Shown: positions 8,437 through 15,920 of the stretch, piece after piece | Layout: every line of letters begins with the position of its first letter | Numbering within the stretch: the first letter of the stretch is position 1 | Assembly (NCBI GenBank): GCA_030433075.1 | Contig: JAUILI010000019.1 | Span: forward strand, 1-37,445 | Length of the DNA: 37,445 nucleotides | Reading direction: 5' to 3' | Origin: Gammaproteobacteria bacterium | GTDB taxonomy: Bacteria > Pseudomonadota > Gammaproteobacteria > Pseudomonadales > Azotimanducaceae | Translations under genes and position numbers: made by a program | Notes under the pieces: model-generated | The model's input: the letters and a program-made list of their open reading frames with translations, nothing else | Databases searched by the model: none | What the model was told of the DNA's origin: nothing

Positions 8437-8463
8437 GATGGGCCTTTCTTCCGAGGGCCCATC
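8437..8463 (+). promoter_or_regulatory. Hairpin covering the ribosome-binding site of the peptidase gene
   Basis: GATGGGCC (8437-8444) pairs with GGCCCATC (8456-8463) across an 11-base loop, ending exactly at the ATG of the next gene. The only Shine-Dalgarno-like bases (GAGGG, 8453-8457) lie at the loop/right-arm junction, so folding could limit initiation. It lacks a T-run, so a terminator is unlikely. Confidence 0.35.
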
Positions 8464-10533
8464 ATGACCGATCTCTTTCCAGGCGCCCCCGCGCCCCGGC
8501 CGTCACGCCGTCCCGTGGCGCAGGATGCGCACGGTGAGCACTGGGAAGATCCCTACGCTTGGCTTCGGGATGACGCCTTTCCCCCACTCACGGACCCCAC
8601 GGTCAAGGCCCATCTCGAGGCGGAAAATCGCTACACCGATGCGGTGCTCGCACCCCTAAGGCCCCTGAAGCAGGCGCTCCGCGACCAGCTTGCCGCGCGC
8701 ATGGATCCTAAGGAGCAGGGCGTCCCCTGGCGCAGCACCGCGGGCACCTTTCGCTGGGCCTTTCGCGAAGGCGCTCAGTATCCCTGCTGGTATTGCCTAG
8801 ACGGGGACGACGAGGCGCTGATTCTCGATGAGCCCGCGCTGGCGGAGGGGGCGACGGCCTTCTCCCTCGGGGCCTTTGCGCCCTCGCCTCGGGGCACCTT
8901 TTTGGCCTACGCCGTCGACCGCACGGGCTCGGAGCATTACGAGTTGCGCTACCGCCTCCTGCGCGGCGGGCGCGAGACGGTGGTGCACGACCGCGCCTCC
9001 GGCGCCGTGGTGTGGGCTGGGGATGAAAGTGGCTTTTACTATCTGATTCAGAATGACCAGTGGCGCCCCTATCAGCTGCGTTGGCATGCCCTAGGGTCAG
9101 ACCCCGGGGCTGATCCCGTGCTCTATGAGGAAAGCAACCCGGGCTTCTTCCTAAGCCTCGACGAAAGCGCCGATGGGGCCTTTCTTTTTCTGGCTGCCGG
9201 CGATCATCAAAGCCAGGGGCAGTGGGTATTGCCCCTCGCAGGCCCCCCCCAAGGCGCCCTTCAGTGCCTGGTGGCGCCGATCCCGGGGCGCGAGGTTGAG
9301 GCGGACCATGCCCATGGCCGCTTCTGGCTGCGCAGTAATCATGAGGACCCGGATTTTGGGGTGTACACGGTTCCCACGGCAGGACCCTGGGATGAGTCAA
9401 ACTGGCAGCCCCTGCTGCCCCCGGCGCGGGGGCGCTATCTGCTGGGCTTTGTGCTCTTTGAGGGCTTCTGGGCCCGCCTTGAGCGCAGTGAGGCTCGGGA
9501 TCGAATCCTATGGGGCCCGATCCCCGAATCGGGGGCCTTGGCGGAGGCAGGGAAGGCGGTGCCCTTTCCCTCGGCCCTGGGCCAGGCGGGCTTCGGGACC
9601 AACGCCTGGTTTGCGGCCACCACCCTTCGGGTGAGCTTCAGCAGCATGATCGACCCGCCGGCGGTGTACGACTTTGAGCCGGCCACGGGCACGCTGACCT
9701 GTTTGAAGCGCCGGGTGGTGCCGGGCTACGCCCCTGAGGACTTTGAGCAGCTGCGCTTCTGGGCCACCAGTGCCGATGGCACTGCCGTGCCCTATACGGT
9801 GGCGCGGCGTCGGGGCGGGCCCCCGGGACCGGTGCATCTCTACGGCTATGGCGCCTACGGTCTGGGGGAGATGCCGAGCTTTTCCTCAGCCCGCCTGCTG
9901 CTCATGGAGCGGGGGGTGAGCTGCGTGCTGGCTCACGTGCGGGGCGGCGACGAACTCGGGCAGCGCTGGTATCGGTCGGCCACGGGCGCCGGGCGGGAGC
10001 ACACCTTTGCCGATTTTCTCGCGATCTCCGAGGCCCTGATCGCTGAGGGCCTTGGGGATCGGGGGCGCATCGCCCTCGAAGGTGGCAGTGCCGGGGGGGA
10101 GCTGGTGGCCGTGGCCCTGAATCGTGCGCCGGAACGCTGGGCCGCGGTGTTTGCCGCCGTCCCCTTCGTAGACGTGCTTCACACCATGCTTGATCCGGAG
10201 CTGCCCCTCACCCCCCTGGAGTGGCCCGAGTGGGGCAACCCCCTGGCCTCCCGGGAGGCCTTCGATACTATTCGCGCCTACTGCCCCTATCAGAATGTGC
10301 GCCCCGAGGCCTTTCCCCCGGTGTTGGCTACGGCCGGGGTGGAGGACCCTCGCGTTGGCTACTGGGAGCCCGCAAAATGGATCGCCGCGCTCCGCCAGGC
10401 GCAGCGCGGCGAAGCGCCTCTGCTGCTCAGAACGCAGTTTGCCGCCGGCCATGGCGGGGCCACGGGGCGCTACGCGGGCCTTGACGAAGTGGCCGAAGCC
10501 TACGCCTTTTTACTCACCGCCCTGCGCGTGTAA
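8464..10533 (+). CDS. ptrB: Oligopeptidase B-like S9A serine peptidase
   Basis: The 689-residue protein has the two-domain layout of S9A peptidases: an N-terminal seven-bladed propeller (about 75-400) and a C-terminal alpha/beta-hydrolase domain. The catalytic triad is visible as Ser542 (GGSAGG), Asp628 (AGVEDPRVGYWEP) and His663 (AAGHGGATGRY). Sequences around the active site (VPFVDVLHTMLD, PLTPLEWPEWGNP, YWEPAKW) match oligopeptidase B closely. Members cleave short peptides after Arg or Lys in the cytoplasm, and there is no signal peptide here. I did not check the acidic residues that set basic P1 specificity, so that remains family inference. The next gene starts 16 bp downstream with AAGGAG overlapping this stop, suggesting co-expression. 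Confidence 0.85.
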   Translation: MTDLFPGAPAPRPSRRPVAQDAHGEHWEDPYAWLRDDAFPPLTDPTVKAHLEAENRYTDAVLAPLRPLKQALRDQLAARMDPKEQGVPWRSTAGTFRWAFREGAQYPCWYCLDGDDEALILDEPALAEGATAFSLGAFAPSPRGTFLAYAVDRTGSEHYELRYRLLRGGRETVVHDRASGAVVWAGDESGFYYLIQNDQWRPYQLRWHALGSDPGADPVLYEESNPGFFLSLDESADGAFLFLAAGDHQSQGQWVLPLAGPPQGALQCLVAPIPGREVEADHAHGRFWLRSNHEDPDFGVYTVPTAGPWDESNWQPLLPPARGRYLLGFVLFEGFWARLERSEARDRILWGPIPESGALAEAGKAVPFPSALGQAGFGTNAWFAATTLRVSFSSMIDPPAVYDFEPATGTLTCLKRRVVPGYAPEDFEQLRFWATSADGTAVPYTVARRRGGPPGPVHLYGYGAYGLGEMPSFSSARLLLMERGVSCVLAHVRGGDELGQRWYRSATGAGREHTFADFLAISEALIAEGLGDRGRIALEGGSAGGELVAVALNRAPERWAAVFAAVPFVDVLHTMLDPELPLTPLEWPEWGNPLASREAFDTIRAYCPYQNVRPEAFPPVLATAGVEDPRVGYWEPAKWIAALRQAQRGEAPLLLRTQFAAGHGGATGRYAGLDEVAEAYAFLLTALRV

Positions 10534-10548
10534 GGAGTTTTTCCGCCC

Positions 10549-11433
10549 ATGACCTTGCTCCCTTCCCTCGAGGCTTTGGACGCCTGGCTGGCCACCCGGG
10601 AGCAGCCCGTGCCGGCGCTCCGGCCCCAATCTGCGGCGCGCTTTCATTGGGTGCCCGGTCCCCGGCGGAAAACGCCGCTGGCGGTGGTTTATCTCCACGG
10701 CTTCTCCGCCGATCCGGCGGAAACCTCGCCCTTCAGCGAACGCTTGGGGGATGCCCTGGGGGCGAACGTGTTTATGCCGCGGCTAACGGGCCATGGGCAG
10801 GATGGGGCGGCCATGGGCGCCGCCACCATGGACGCGTGGCTGGCGGATCTTGCCCTGGCCATGGAGGTCGGTCGGGCCCTGGGGGAGCGCATTATTCTCG
10901 TGGGCTGTTCCACGGGCGGCACGCTGGCCACCTGGCAAGCCCTGCAGGCGGGAAACGATCCGACCTTAGCTGCGCTACTGCTGCTGTCGCCGAACTTTGG
11001 GCCCCGGGATCCCCGCTCGGGGCTGCTCTATTGGCCCGGGGCGCGCACCTGGGCGCCCTGGCTTGTGGGAAAGGAACGGTCCATCGAGCCCGAGAACGAC
11101 GCTCATGGACGGCACTGGACCACGACCTATCCCATAGCGGCGCTCTTTCCCATGATGGCCCTGGTGCGGGAAACGCTACGGGGGGACCTGAGCTGCATTC
11201 ACACGCCCACCTGGGTGGCCTATCACCCCGATGATGACGTCGTCAGCGTGCCGAAGATGCGCGGCGCCCTGGGTCGCTTTGGCGTCCAGCTGGCCTGGCA
11301 CGAGCGCCCCGCAGGGCAGGCTTCGAAGCACGTGATTGCCGGCGACGCCTTTGCGCCGGAGGCTACGGATGCGGTGCTGAGTTCAGCGCTGGCCTTTCTT
11401 GCGGCCCAGGGCCTTGGGGTGCCTGAGGGATAA
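10549..11433 (+). CDS. Alpha/beta hydrolase (serine aminopeptidase / lysophospholipase-like)
   Basis: A 294-residue soluble hydrolase. VVYLHGFSADPAE (residues 46-58) supplies the oxyanion-hole HG motif, GCSTGG has the nucleophile Ser121, the acid is Asp229 or Asp230 in YHPDDDVVS, and the base is His261 in SKHV. This arrangement matches the carboxylesterase/monoacylglycerol lipase group. The last 71 bp overlap the 3' end of the convergent AGMO-like gene; both reading frames look genuine, so the overlap is real and not a mis-call. AAGGAG sits 11 bases before the ATG, within the upstream stop. The substrate is unknown, but a lipid ester would fit with the lipid-related convergent neighbour. Confidence 0.85.
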   Translation: MTLLPSLEALDAWLATREQPVPALRPQSAARFHWVPGPRRKTPLAVVYLHGFSADPAETSPFSERLGDALGANVFMPRLTGHGQDGAAMGAATMDAWLADLALAMEVGRALGERIILVGCSTGGTLATWQALQAGNDPTLAALLLLSPNFGPRDPRSGLLYWPGARTWAPWLVGKERSIEPENDAHGRHWTTTYPIAALFPMMALVRETLRGDLSCIHTPTWVAYHPDDDVVSVPKMRGALGRFGVQLAWHERPAGQASKHVIAGDAFAPEATDAVLSSALAFLAAQGLGVPEG

Positions 11434-12580
11434 GGCGCAGGGCCGCCAGGGCGCTCAGCAGGGCAAAGATCGCGAGCCCCGACAGTAGGGGCGCAGCGGG
11501 AAGGACTAGTGCCCCCAGTAGCACCAGCGCCTGCCGGCCAAGCTCCAGGGCCTTCGCGTAGGGGCGCCCATCGAGGCAGGCCCCGAGGCAGGCAAGGCTC
11601 AGCACCAGCCAGAGCACGAAAGGCGTTTGGGGCACGGGCGCTTCCTGGCCCAGCATGGGCAGCAGGCCAAGCGCCGTGATCACGAGAAACTGCACCCCCA
11701 AATACGTCGTGAGGCCCGGGCCCAGGGCGGGCTTCGCCGTTACCGTTTCTAGGGGCGCCGGGGGCGGCGGGAGCGTTTCCGGGCCCGCCAGAGCCAGGCG
11801 GAGGGCCCCGCTAAGGCTTCCCGAGGCCCAGCCGTGGCGAAGCAGCGCCCAATAGTGGTGGGCGTTCGCCCAGATCGGATTAAAGCTTCCTAGCGCATGG
11901 GGTAGGCCAAAGCGCGGGGGGCAGTCGGCCCGCTCATCTTCGTAGGTGCCCAGCATCCGATCCCACAGGATGAAGACTCCACCGAAGTTCTTATCGATGT
12001 ATTCGGGATTGCTCGCGTGGTGCACCCGATGGTTCGCCGGGGTCACGAGAATCCGCTCAAGGGGGCCCAGGCGATGGATCGCCTGCGTATGCACCCAGAA
12101 CTGATAGATCAGGTTCAGGCTGCCCACGGCCACCATGAGCTCGGCGGGCACGCCCAGGGCCAGCATGGGCAGGTAGAACACAAAGGTGAGGAAGCCCGTG
12201 CTCGTTTGCCGAAGGGCCGTAGAGAGGTTGTAGGCCTCGGACTGGTGGTGAGCGACATGGGAGGCCCAAAGAATATTCACCCGATGCCCTGCCCGGTGCG
12301 CCAGGTAGTAGCAGAAGTCGTACGCGATGAAGGCGATGATCCAGCTTAGAGGATGATCCAGCGGCCAGGCCGGTAGGGGCGTCAGCGCTTCTAGCTGCGC
12401 CCAAGCCATCCCGCCGACCCCCAGCACGAGGAAGCCCCGGAGGCGGCTGAGCGTGCCCATGGAGAGGGAGCAGAGCGTATCGGCGAAGCTGAAAACGGCG
12501 CGTCCGCTTAGCCGGCTCCAAAGAAGCTCGGCGAGGAGCAGGCCCAAAAAGAACGGAATGGCGAGGGGTATGAAGTCCAT
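11363..12580 (-). CDS. Sterol desaturase-superfamily protein, alkylglycerol monooxygenase-like
   Basis: A 405-residue integral membrane di-iron oxidase. The eight-histidine cluster is visible: His95 and His99 (HRAGH), His108, His111 and His112 (HVAHH), and His184, His187 and His188 (HRVHH). The stretches HHQSEAYNLSTALRQTS and NPEYIDKNFGGVFILWDRM resemble animal alkylglycerol monooxygenase (AGMO/TMEM195) and its bacterial relatives more than true sterol desaturases. Animal AGMO splits ether lipids using tetrahydrobiopterin. That activity here is an inference from similarity, and fatty-acid or sterol hydroxylation remains possible. Several C-terminal hydrophobic helices follow. The gene overlaps the convergent hydrolase by 71 bp. 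Its start lies only 22 bp from the terminator after the receptor gene, so a promoter must overlap that region or transcription reads in. Confidence 0.8.
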   Translation of the reverse strand: MDFIPLAIPFFLGLLLAELLWSRLSGRAVFSFADTLCSLSMGTLSRLRGFLVLGVGGMAWAQLEALTPLPAWPLDHPLSWIIAFIAYDFCYYLAHRAGHRVNILWASHVAHHQSEAYNLSTALRQTSTGFLTFVFYLPMLALGVPAELMVAVGSLNLIYQFWVHTQAIHRLGPLERILVTPANHRVHHASNPEYIDKNFGGVFILWDRMLGTYEDERADCPPRFGLPHALGSFNPIWANAHHYWALLRHGWASGSLSGALRLALAGPETLPPPPAPLETVTAKPALGPGLTTYLGVQFLVITALGLLPMLGQEAPVPQTPFVLWLVLSLACLGACLDGRPYAKALELGRQALVLLGALVLPAAPLLSGLAIFALLSALAALRLIPQAPQGPGPQERPALNSAPHP

Positions 12581-12601
12581 GGGCGGAGCTTAGCAGAGCG
12601 C

Positions 12602-12631
12602 AAAAAAAACGGCCGCCCGAGGGCGGCCGTT
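12602..12631 (-). terminator. Rho-independent terminator of the downstream receptor gene
   Basis: Perfect 11-bp arms AACGGCCGCCC (12608-12618) and GGGCGGCCGTT (12621-12631), with a run of eight A on the plus strand (12602-12609) that becomes the U-tract on the minus-strand transcript. It lies 20 bp after the receptor stop. Confidence 0.9.
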
Positions 12632-12650
12632 GGGACCTGCAGAGGGAGGC

Positions 12651-15600
12651 TTAGTTCCGCGCGCCGCCCATGTTGTAGGTAATTTCCAGGCCCATGAGGC
12701 GAGGCAGAGTGGTGCCGGCGGTGTGGCGGAAAAACTCGCCTTCCCCTTCCCGGAGCACCTGTAGCACGCCAACCTCGTCGAGGACGTTGTTCGCAAAGCC
12801 GGTGACGATCCAGGCGCCGTTGTTGCTGCGCCAGGTGGCCCGAAGGTCAACCCGACCGTAGGCCTCGGCCATCTCTTCCTTCCGCTCGAAGGGCGAGTAG
12901 TAGACGTCGTCGATCCAGCTGTAGTTCGCGAACAGCTCGAGGGAGCCGTTGTTGCCCATGGGGACCATGTAGCTGGCATAACCGGTCCACTTCAGCTCCG
13001 GCACCTGCAGAAGCTGATTCCCCTTGATGTTCTCTTCCAGCGTTTCAATCTGGTTCGGGAACAGGGACTCGGGGATTTCTGCCCGGGACGGGTCAGCGAT
13101 GAACAGGTCTTCCGTGTACTCGCTGGGGGTGTAGCTGAAGTTACCGCCGAGGGTCAGGTTATCCGTGGCGAGCCAGAGGATATCCCCTTCCGCGCCAAGG
13201 ATTTCTGCCCCGGGGGCTTCCACCACGGAGGTCGTGGCGCCACCAATCGCGGCGATTTCCGATGCCACGGTGTGGATCGGGCCGTAGTCGTAGTAGTAGA
13301 AGGAGCCGTTGATCTGCAGGGCACCGTCCAGCCACTGGGTTTTGTAGCCCAGCTCGTAGTTGGTGATCTGCTCGGGGTCGTAGGCCGCCGTGTTGCTAAA
13401 GAACACGAGGTTGTAGCCCCCGGATCGCGTACCGGTGGTCACGCCGAAGTAGACCATGTCATCGGCGGTGATGTTCCAGTCGAGGTTCACCCGCCAGGTC
13501 CACTCCTTGTCTTGCCGAGCGAAGGGGCGGTAGACGGAAACGGCGAGGGGAATGCCCCCGGCCACGAGGCGATCGGTCGGCGTGTAGGTGCCGTCACCGT
13601 TGTCGATCAGGCCGCCATTTTGCAGGTTGAACTTCGCAATGGGCGACGCGGCGATATCGGCGATGGGGGTCCCATCGGCCATGGTGCCCGTGAGACCGGG
13701 CAGGGCCAGGCCAGGAACGCCGATGACATCACCGATGATGGGGCCGAGGTTTGCCGCCACGAAGGGATTGAAGAGGTTCCCCGTGAGCAGCGATTCCGTG
13801 TAGCGGAACAGGTTCTCCTCCGCCGTCAGCTCATCCGATGCGTAGCGAAGGCCTGTGGTGAGGGTGAAGTCTTCGTTGATGTCCCATGCCCACTGGGTGT
13901 AGGCGGCGAAGGCTTTCCGCTCCGTCTTCGTTGCGTAGAGCAGGTCCGACCCCGGGGAGTCCGGGCCATGGTTCAGCTGCACGCCGCCCGCGTCCCCAAG
14001 CCAAGGGCCGGCGACCAGGTTATCGCTCCGGAGGCCCGTGCCGTTAAGAGCCAACTGCTCGTTGGAGTTATCCCGGGAGTAGTTGCGCTGGCAGGACTCT
14101 GCGACCAGGCCGCCGGTGTGGCAGGCATCACGGGCAGAAAAGAGGCCCACCTGGGCACCGCCGAGGAGGGCTGCTAGGCCCGTTTGGTCGACGTAGGGAT
14201 CCCGGTACCGGGAATCATCGAGGGTGCTGTAGAAGTCCCCGCGCTGATCGATGGTGGCGTCGTACCAGAAGATCCCCGTGGTGGTCGTGAAGGTGTCCGA
14301 CAGATCGAAGAAGAACTGCATCTCATGAGAGGTGTAGTCCGCCTCGTGGTTCACGTAGAACTGGCGGTCGTGGAACTGGCTGCCCGTGTTGTCGTCGTCC
14401 GTGGTGCGCTCATAAAGCAGCTTGTTACGGCCGTAGATGTACTTGATCTCAAGGTCATCGGAGACGGTCCAGGTCAGGGTAGCCTGCGTGCCTTTCTGGT
14501 CGAACTCTTCCCGGTTCAAGCCGTTGGTCGCAGCGCAAAGATCGCCGCCGTCAATGTCCCCGGGGAAGACGCAGGCGTTATAGCGGGCGGCGTCTGCGGC
14601 GTTGGTGCTGTTGAAGCCCGACAGGGAGGCGGCGGCGTTAAAGAAGCCGTCGGCGTCCATGTAGTCGATGCCCGGGCGATTATGCTGCGCCTGCACCGCG
14701 GCACCCGTGTTGGGGTCCGTGAAGCTCAGGATCGGCCTGCTAGCATCGTAAAAATTGCTGAGCAGCGGGTTCGCCGTTTGCGTGGTGTCGATGGCGCGGT
14801 AGCCGGGGATGAGGTTTTCCGTATCCCGCTGCGGCAGACCGCCTTCGTTCAGCACCACCAGACCGCCGCCGTTGGAACCCCCGAAGGAGCGGTCGATGTT
14901 CATGCGGTTGGTGCGCACGGCCAGCTCGAGGTCATCGCTGATGTTCCAGCGTAGCTGGAGGGCGTTGTTCTCGGTTCCGAGACCGTCGATGTCCCCGCCC
15001 AGCCCACTAATCTCGTCAACCACCCCATCGCGATCCCGGTAGGCACCGGTGTAGCGAAGGGCGAGCTTGTCGGCAATGACCGGGCCGGAAACGGCTAGGT
15101 AGGCTTCCTTTGTGCCGTAGGTGCCGACGATGGTCTTAGCAATCGCCTCAAACTCGTCCGTGGGCTCGTTATAAAGAATGTTGATGGCGCCCCCCACGGC
15201 GTTCCGGCCGTAGAGCGTGCCCTGGGGGCCGCGAAGGACCTCCACCCGGGCCACGTCGAAGAAGGTGGCGGCGGTGGCCGTCAGCAAATCTTCGGAATAC
15301 ACCCCGTTCATGTAGGTGGCCACGCCCGGATCCCCACCGAGGGCCCGGAAGTTCCGGCCCACGCCCCGTACGGTGGCGTCGTAGGGCTGGATGGTGGTGG
15401 CGGGTACGAAGTTCTGGAGATCTTCCTGATTTCGGATACCGAAATCGTCCATGAAGTCACCGGTCAACGCCGTGATGGAGATCGAGGTGTCCTGGATGGA
15501 CGCCTCCCGTCGCTCGGCGGTGACGATCACTTCTTCGATGCGCCGACCGGACTTTGCAGCTTCCTCTGCAAGAGCACCGGGGGCGGCGAGACTGCCCGTG

Positions 15601-15680
15601 AGACACGCGATGGCGACGGCAAGCGCCTTAGGCGCTGCACGCTCCGCCACCGACCGTCCGATGTGACGGCGTGGTGACAT
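12651..15680 (-). CDS. TonB-dependent outer-membrane receptor (downstream copy)
   Basis: A 1009-residue TonB-dependent receptor. The signal peptide has an Arg-rich n-region (MSPRRHIGRS), a hydrophobic core and a cut after about Ala38 (GALA/EE). A TonB-box-like IEEVIVTAERREASIQDT follows, then the plug domain with VEVLRGPQGTLYGRNAVGGA and a 22-stranded barrel ending LEITYNMGGARN. The pairs CVFPGDIDGGDLC and CHTGGLVAESC probably lie in extracellular loops and may form disulfides. It takes up an unidentified ligand; this subfamily is not one whose substrate I can name. GGGGAGA lies 7 bases before the ATG. It is monocistronic, bracketed by terminators at 12602-12631 and 15871-15898. Confidence 0.9.
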   Translation of the reverse strand: MSPRRHIGRSVAERAAPKALAVAIACLTGSLAAPGALAEEAAKSGRRIEEVIVTAERREASIQDTSISITALTGDFMDDFGIRNQEDLQNFVPATTIQPYDATVRGVGRNFRALGGDPGVATYMNGVYSEDLLTATAATFFDVARVEVLRGPQGTLYGRNAVGGAINILYNEPTDEFEAIAKTIVGTYGTKEAYLAVSGPVIADKLALRYTGAYRDRDGVVDEISGLGGDIDGLGTENNALQLRWNISDDLELAVRTNRMNIDRSFGGSNGGGLVVLNEGGLPQRDTENLIPGYRAIDTTQTANPLLSNFYDASRPILSFTDPNTGAAVQAQHNRPGIDYMDADGFFNAAASLSGFNSTNAADAARYNACVFPGDIDGGDLCAATNGLNREEFDQKGTQATLTWTVSDDLEIKYIYGRNKLLYERTTDDDNTGSQFHDRQFYVNHEADYTSHEMQFFFDLSDTFTTTTGIFWYDATIDQRGDFYSTLDDSRYRDPYVDQTGLAALLGGAQVGLFSARDACHTGGLVAESCQRNYSRDNSNEQLALNGTGLRSDNLVAGPWLGDAGGVQLNHGPDSPGSDLLYATKTERKAFAAYTQWAWDINEDFTLTTGLRYASDELTAEENLFRYTESLLTGNLFNPFVAANLGPIIGDVIGVPGLALPGLTGTMADGTPIADIAASPIAKFNLQNGGLIDNGDGTYTPTDRLVAGGIPLAVSVYRPFARQDKEWTWRVNLDWNITADDMVYFGVTTGTRSGGYNLVFFSNTAAYDPEQITNYELGYKTQWLDGALQINGSFYYYDYGPIHTVASEIAAIGGATTSVVEAPGAEILGAEGDILWLATDNLTLGGNFSYTPSEYTEDLFIADPSRAEIPESLFPNQIETLEENIKGNQLLQVPELKWTGYASYMVPMGNNGSLELFANYSWIDDVYYSPFERKEEMAEAYGRVDLRATWRSNNGAWIVTGFANNVLDEVGVLQVLREGEGEFFRHTAGTTLPRLMGLEITYNMGGARN

Positions 15681-15730
15681 AGCTTCTTCTCCCCTGAGGT
15701 CGGACCGCTACCACCGCTACAACACCAGAG

Positions 15731-15752
15731 CGGAGTCGACTGTGAGACTCCG
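15731..15752 (-). promoter_or_regulatory. Leader hairpin upstream of the downstream receptor; promoter region 15681-15870
   Basis: CGGAGTC (15731-15737) and GACTCCG (15746-15752) form a 7-bp stem in the presumed minus-strand leader. Further upstream on that strand lie an AT-rich TATAAA (15783-15778) and a perfect TTGACA (15835-15830), but these are not spaced as one promoter, and neither has a clear partner. No gene is seen in 15681-15870. Confidence 0.3.
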
Positions 15753-15870
15753 GAAACGATGGCGAGGTGTCCTCGTATTTATATTCTTTTGACGACCCCG
15801 GGACATAAGGGACCAGAGGGGAAGGGTTGTGTCAAGTCAGAAATCAAATTGAAACAATTGCATTAAAGGT

Positions 15871-15898
15871 AAAAAAAGGGGCGCCCTTGGGCGCCCCT
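15871..15898 (-). terminator. Rho-independent terminator of the upstream receptor gene
   Basis: Arms AGGGGCGCCC (15877-15886) and GGGCGCCCCT (15889-15898) with seven A on the plus side (15871-15877), read as a U-tract on the minus strand. It lies 22 bp after the receptor stop and insulates the two receptor genes from each other. Confidence 0.9.
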
Positions 15899-15920
15899 GG
15901 GTCCTGCGAAGGATTGGGTG

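Noticed and set aside
13272-14954. Two long plus-strand frames opposite the receptor gene
   Set aside because: Val/Gly-rich antisense shadows of a receptor with full family motifs.
15830-15835. Perfect TTGACA as the receptor -35 box
   Set aside because: No acceptable -10 lies 16-19 bases downstream on the minus strand, so a promoter was not called.
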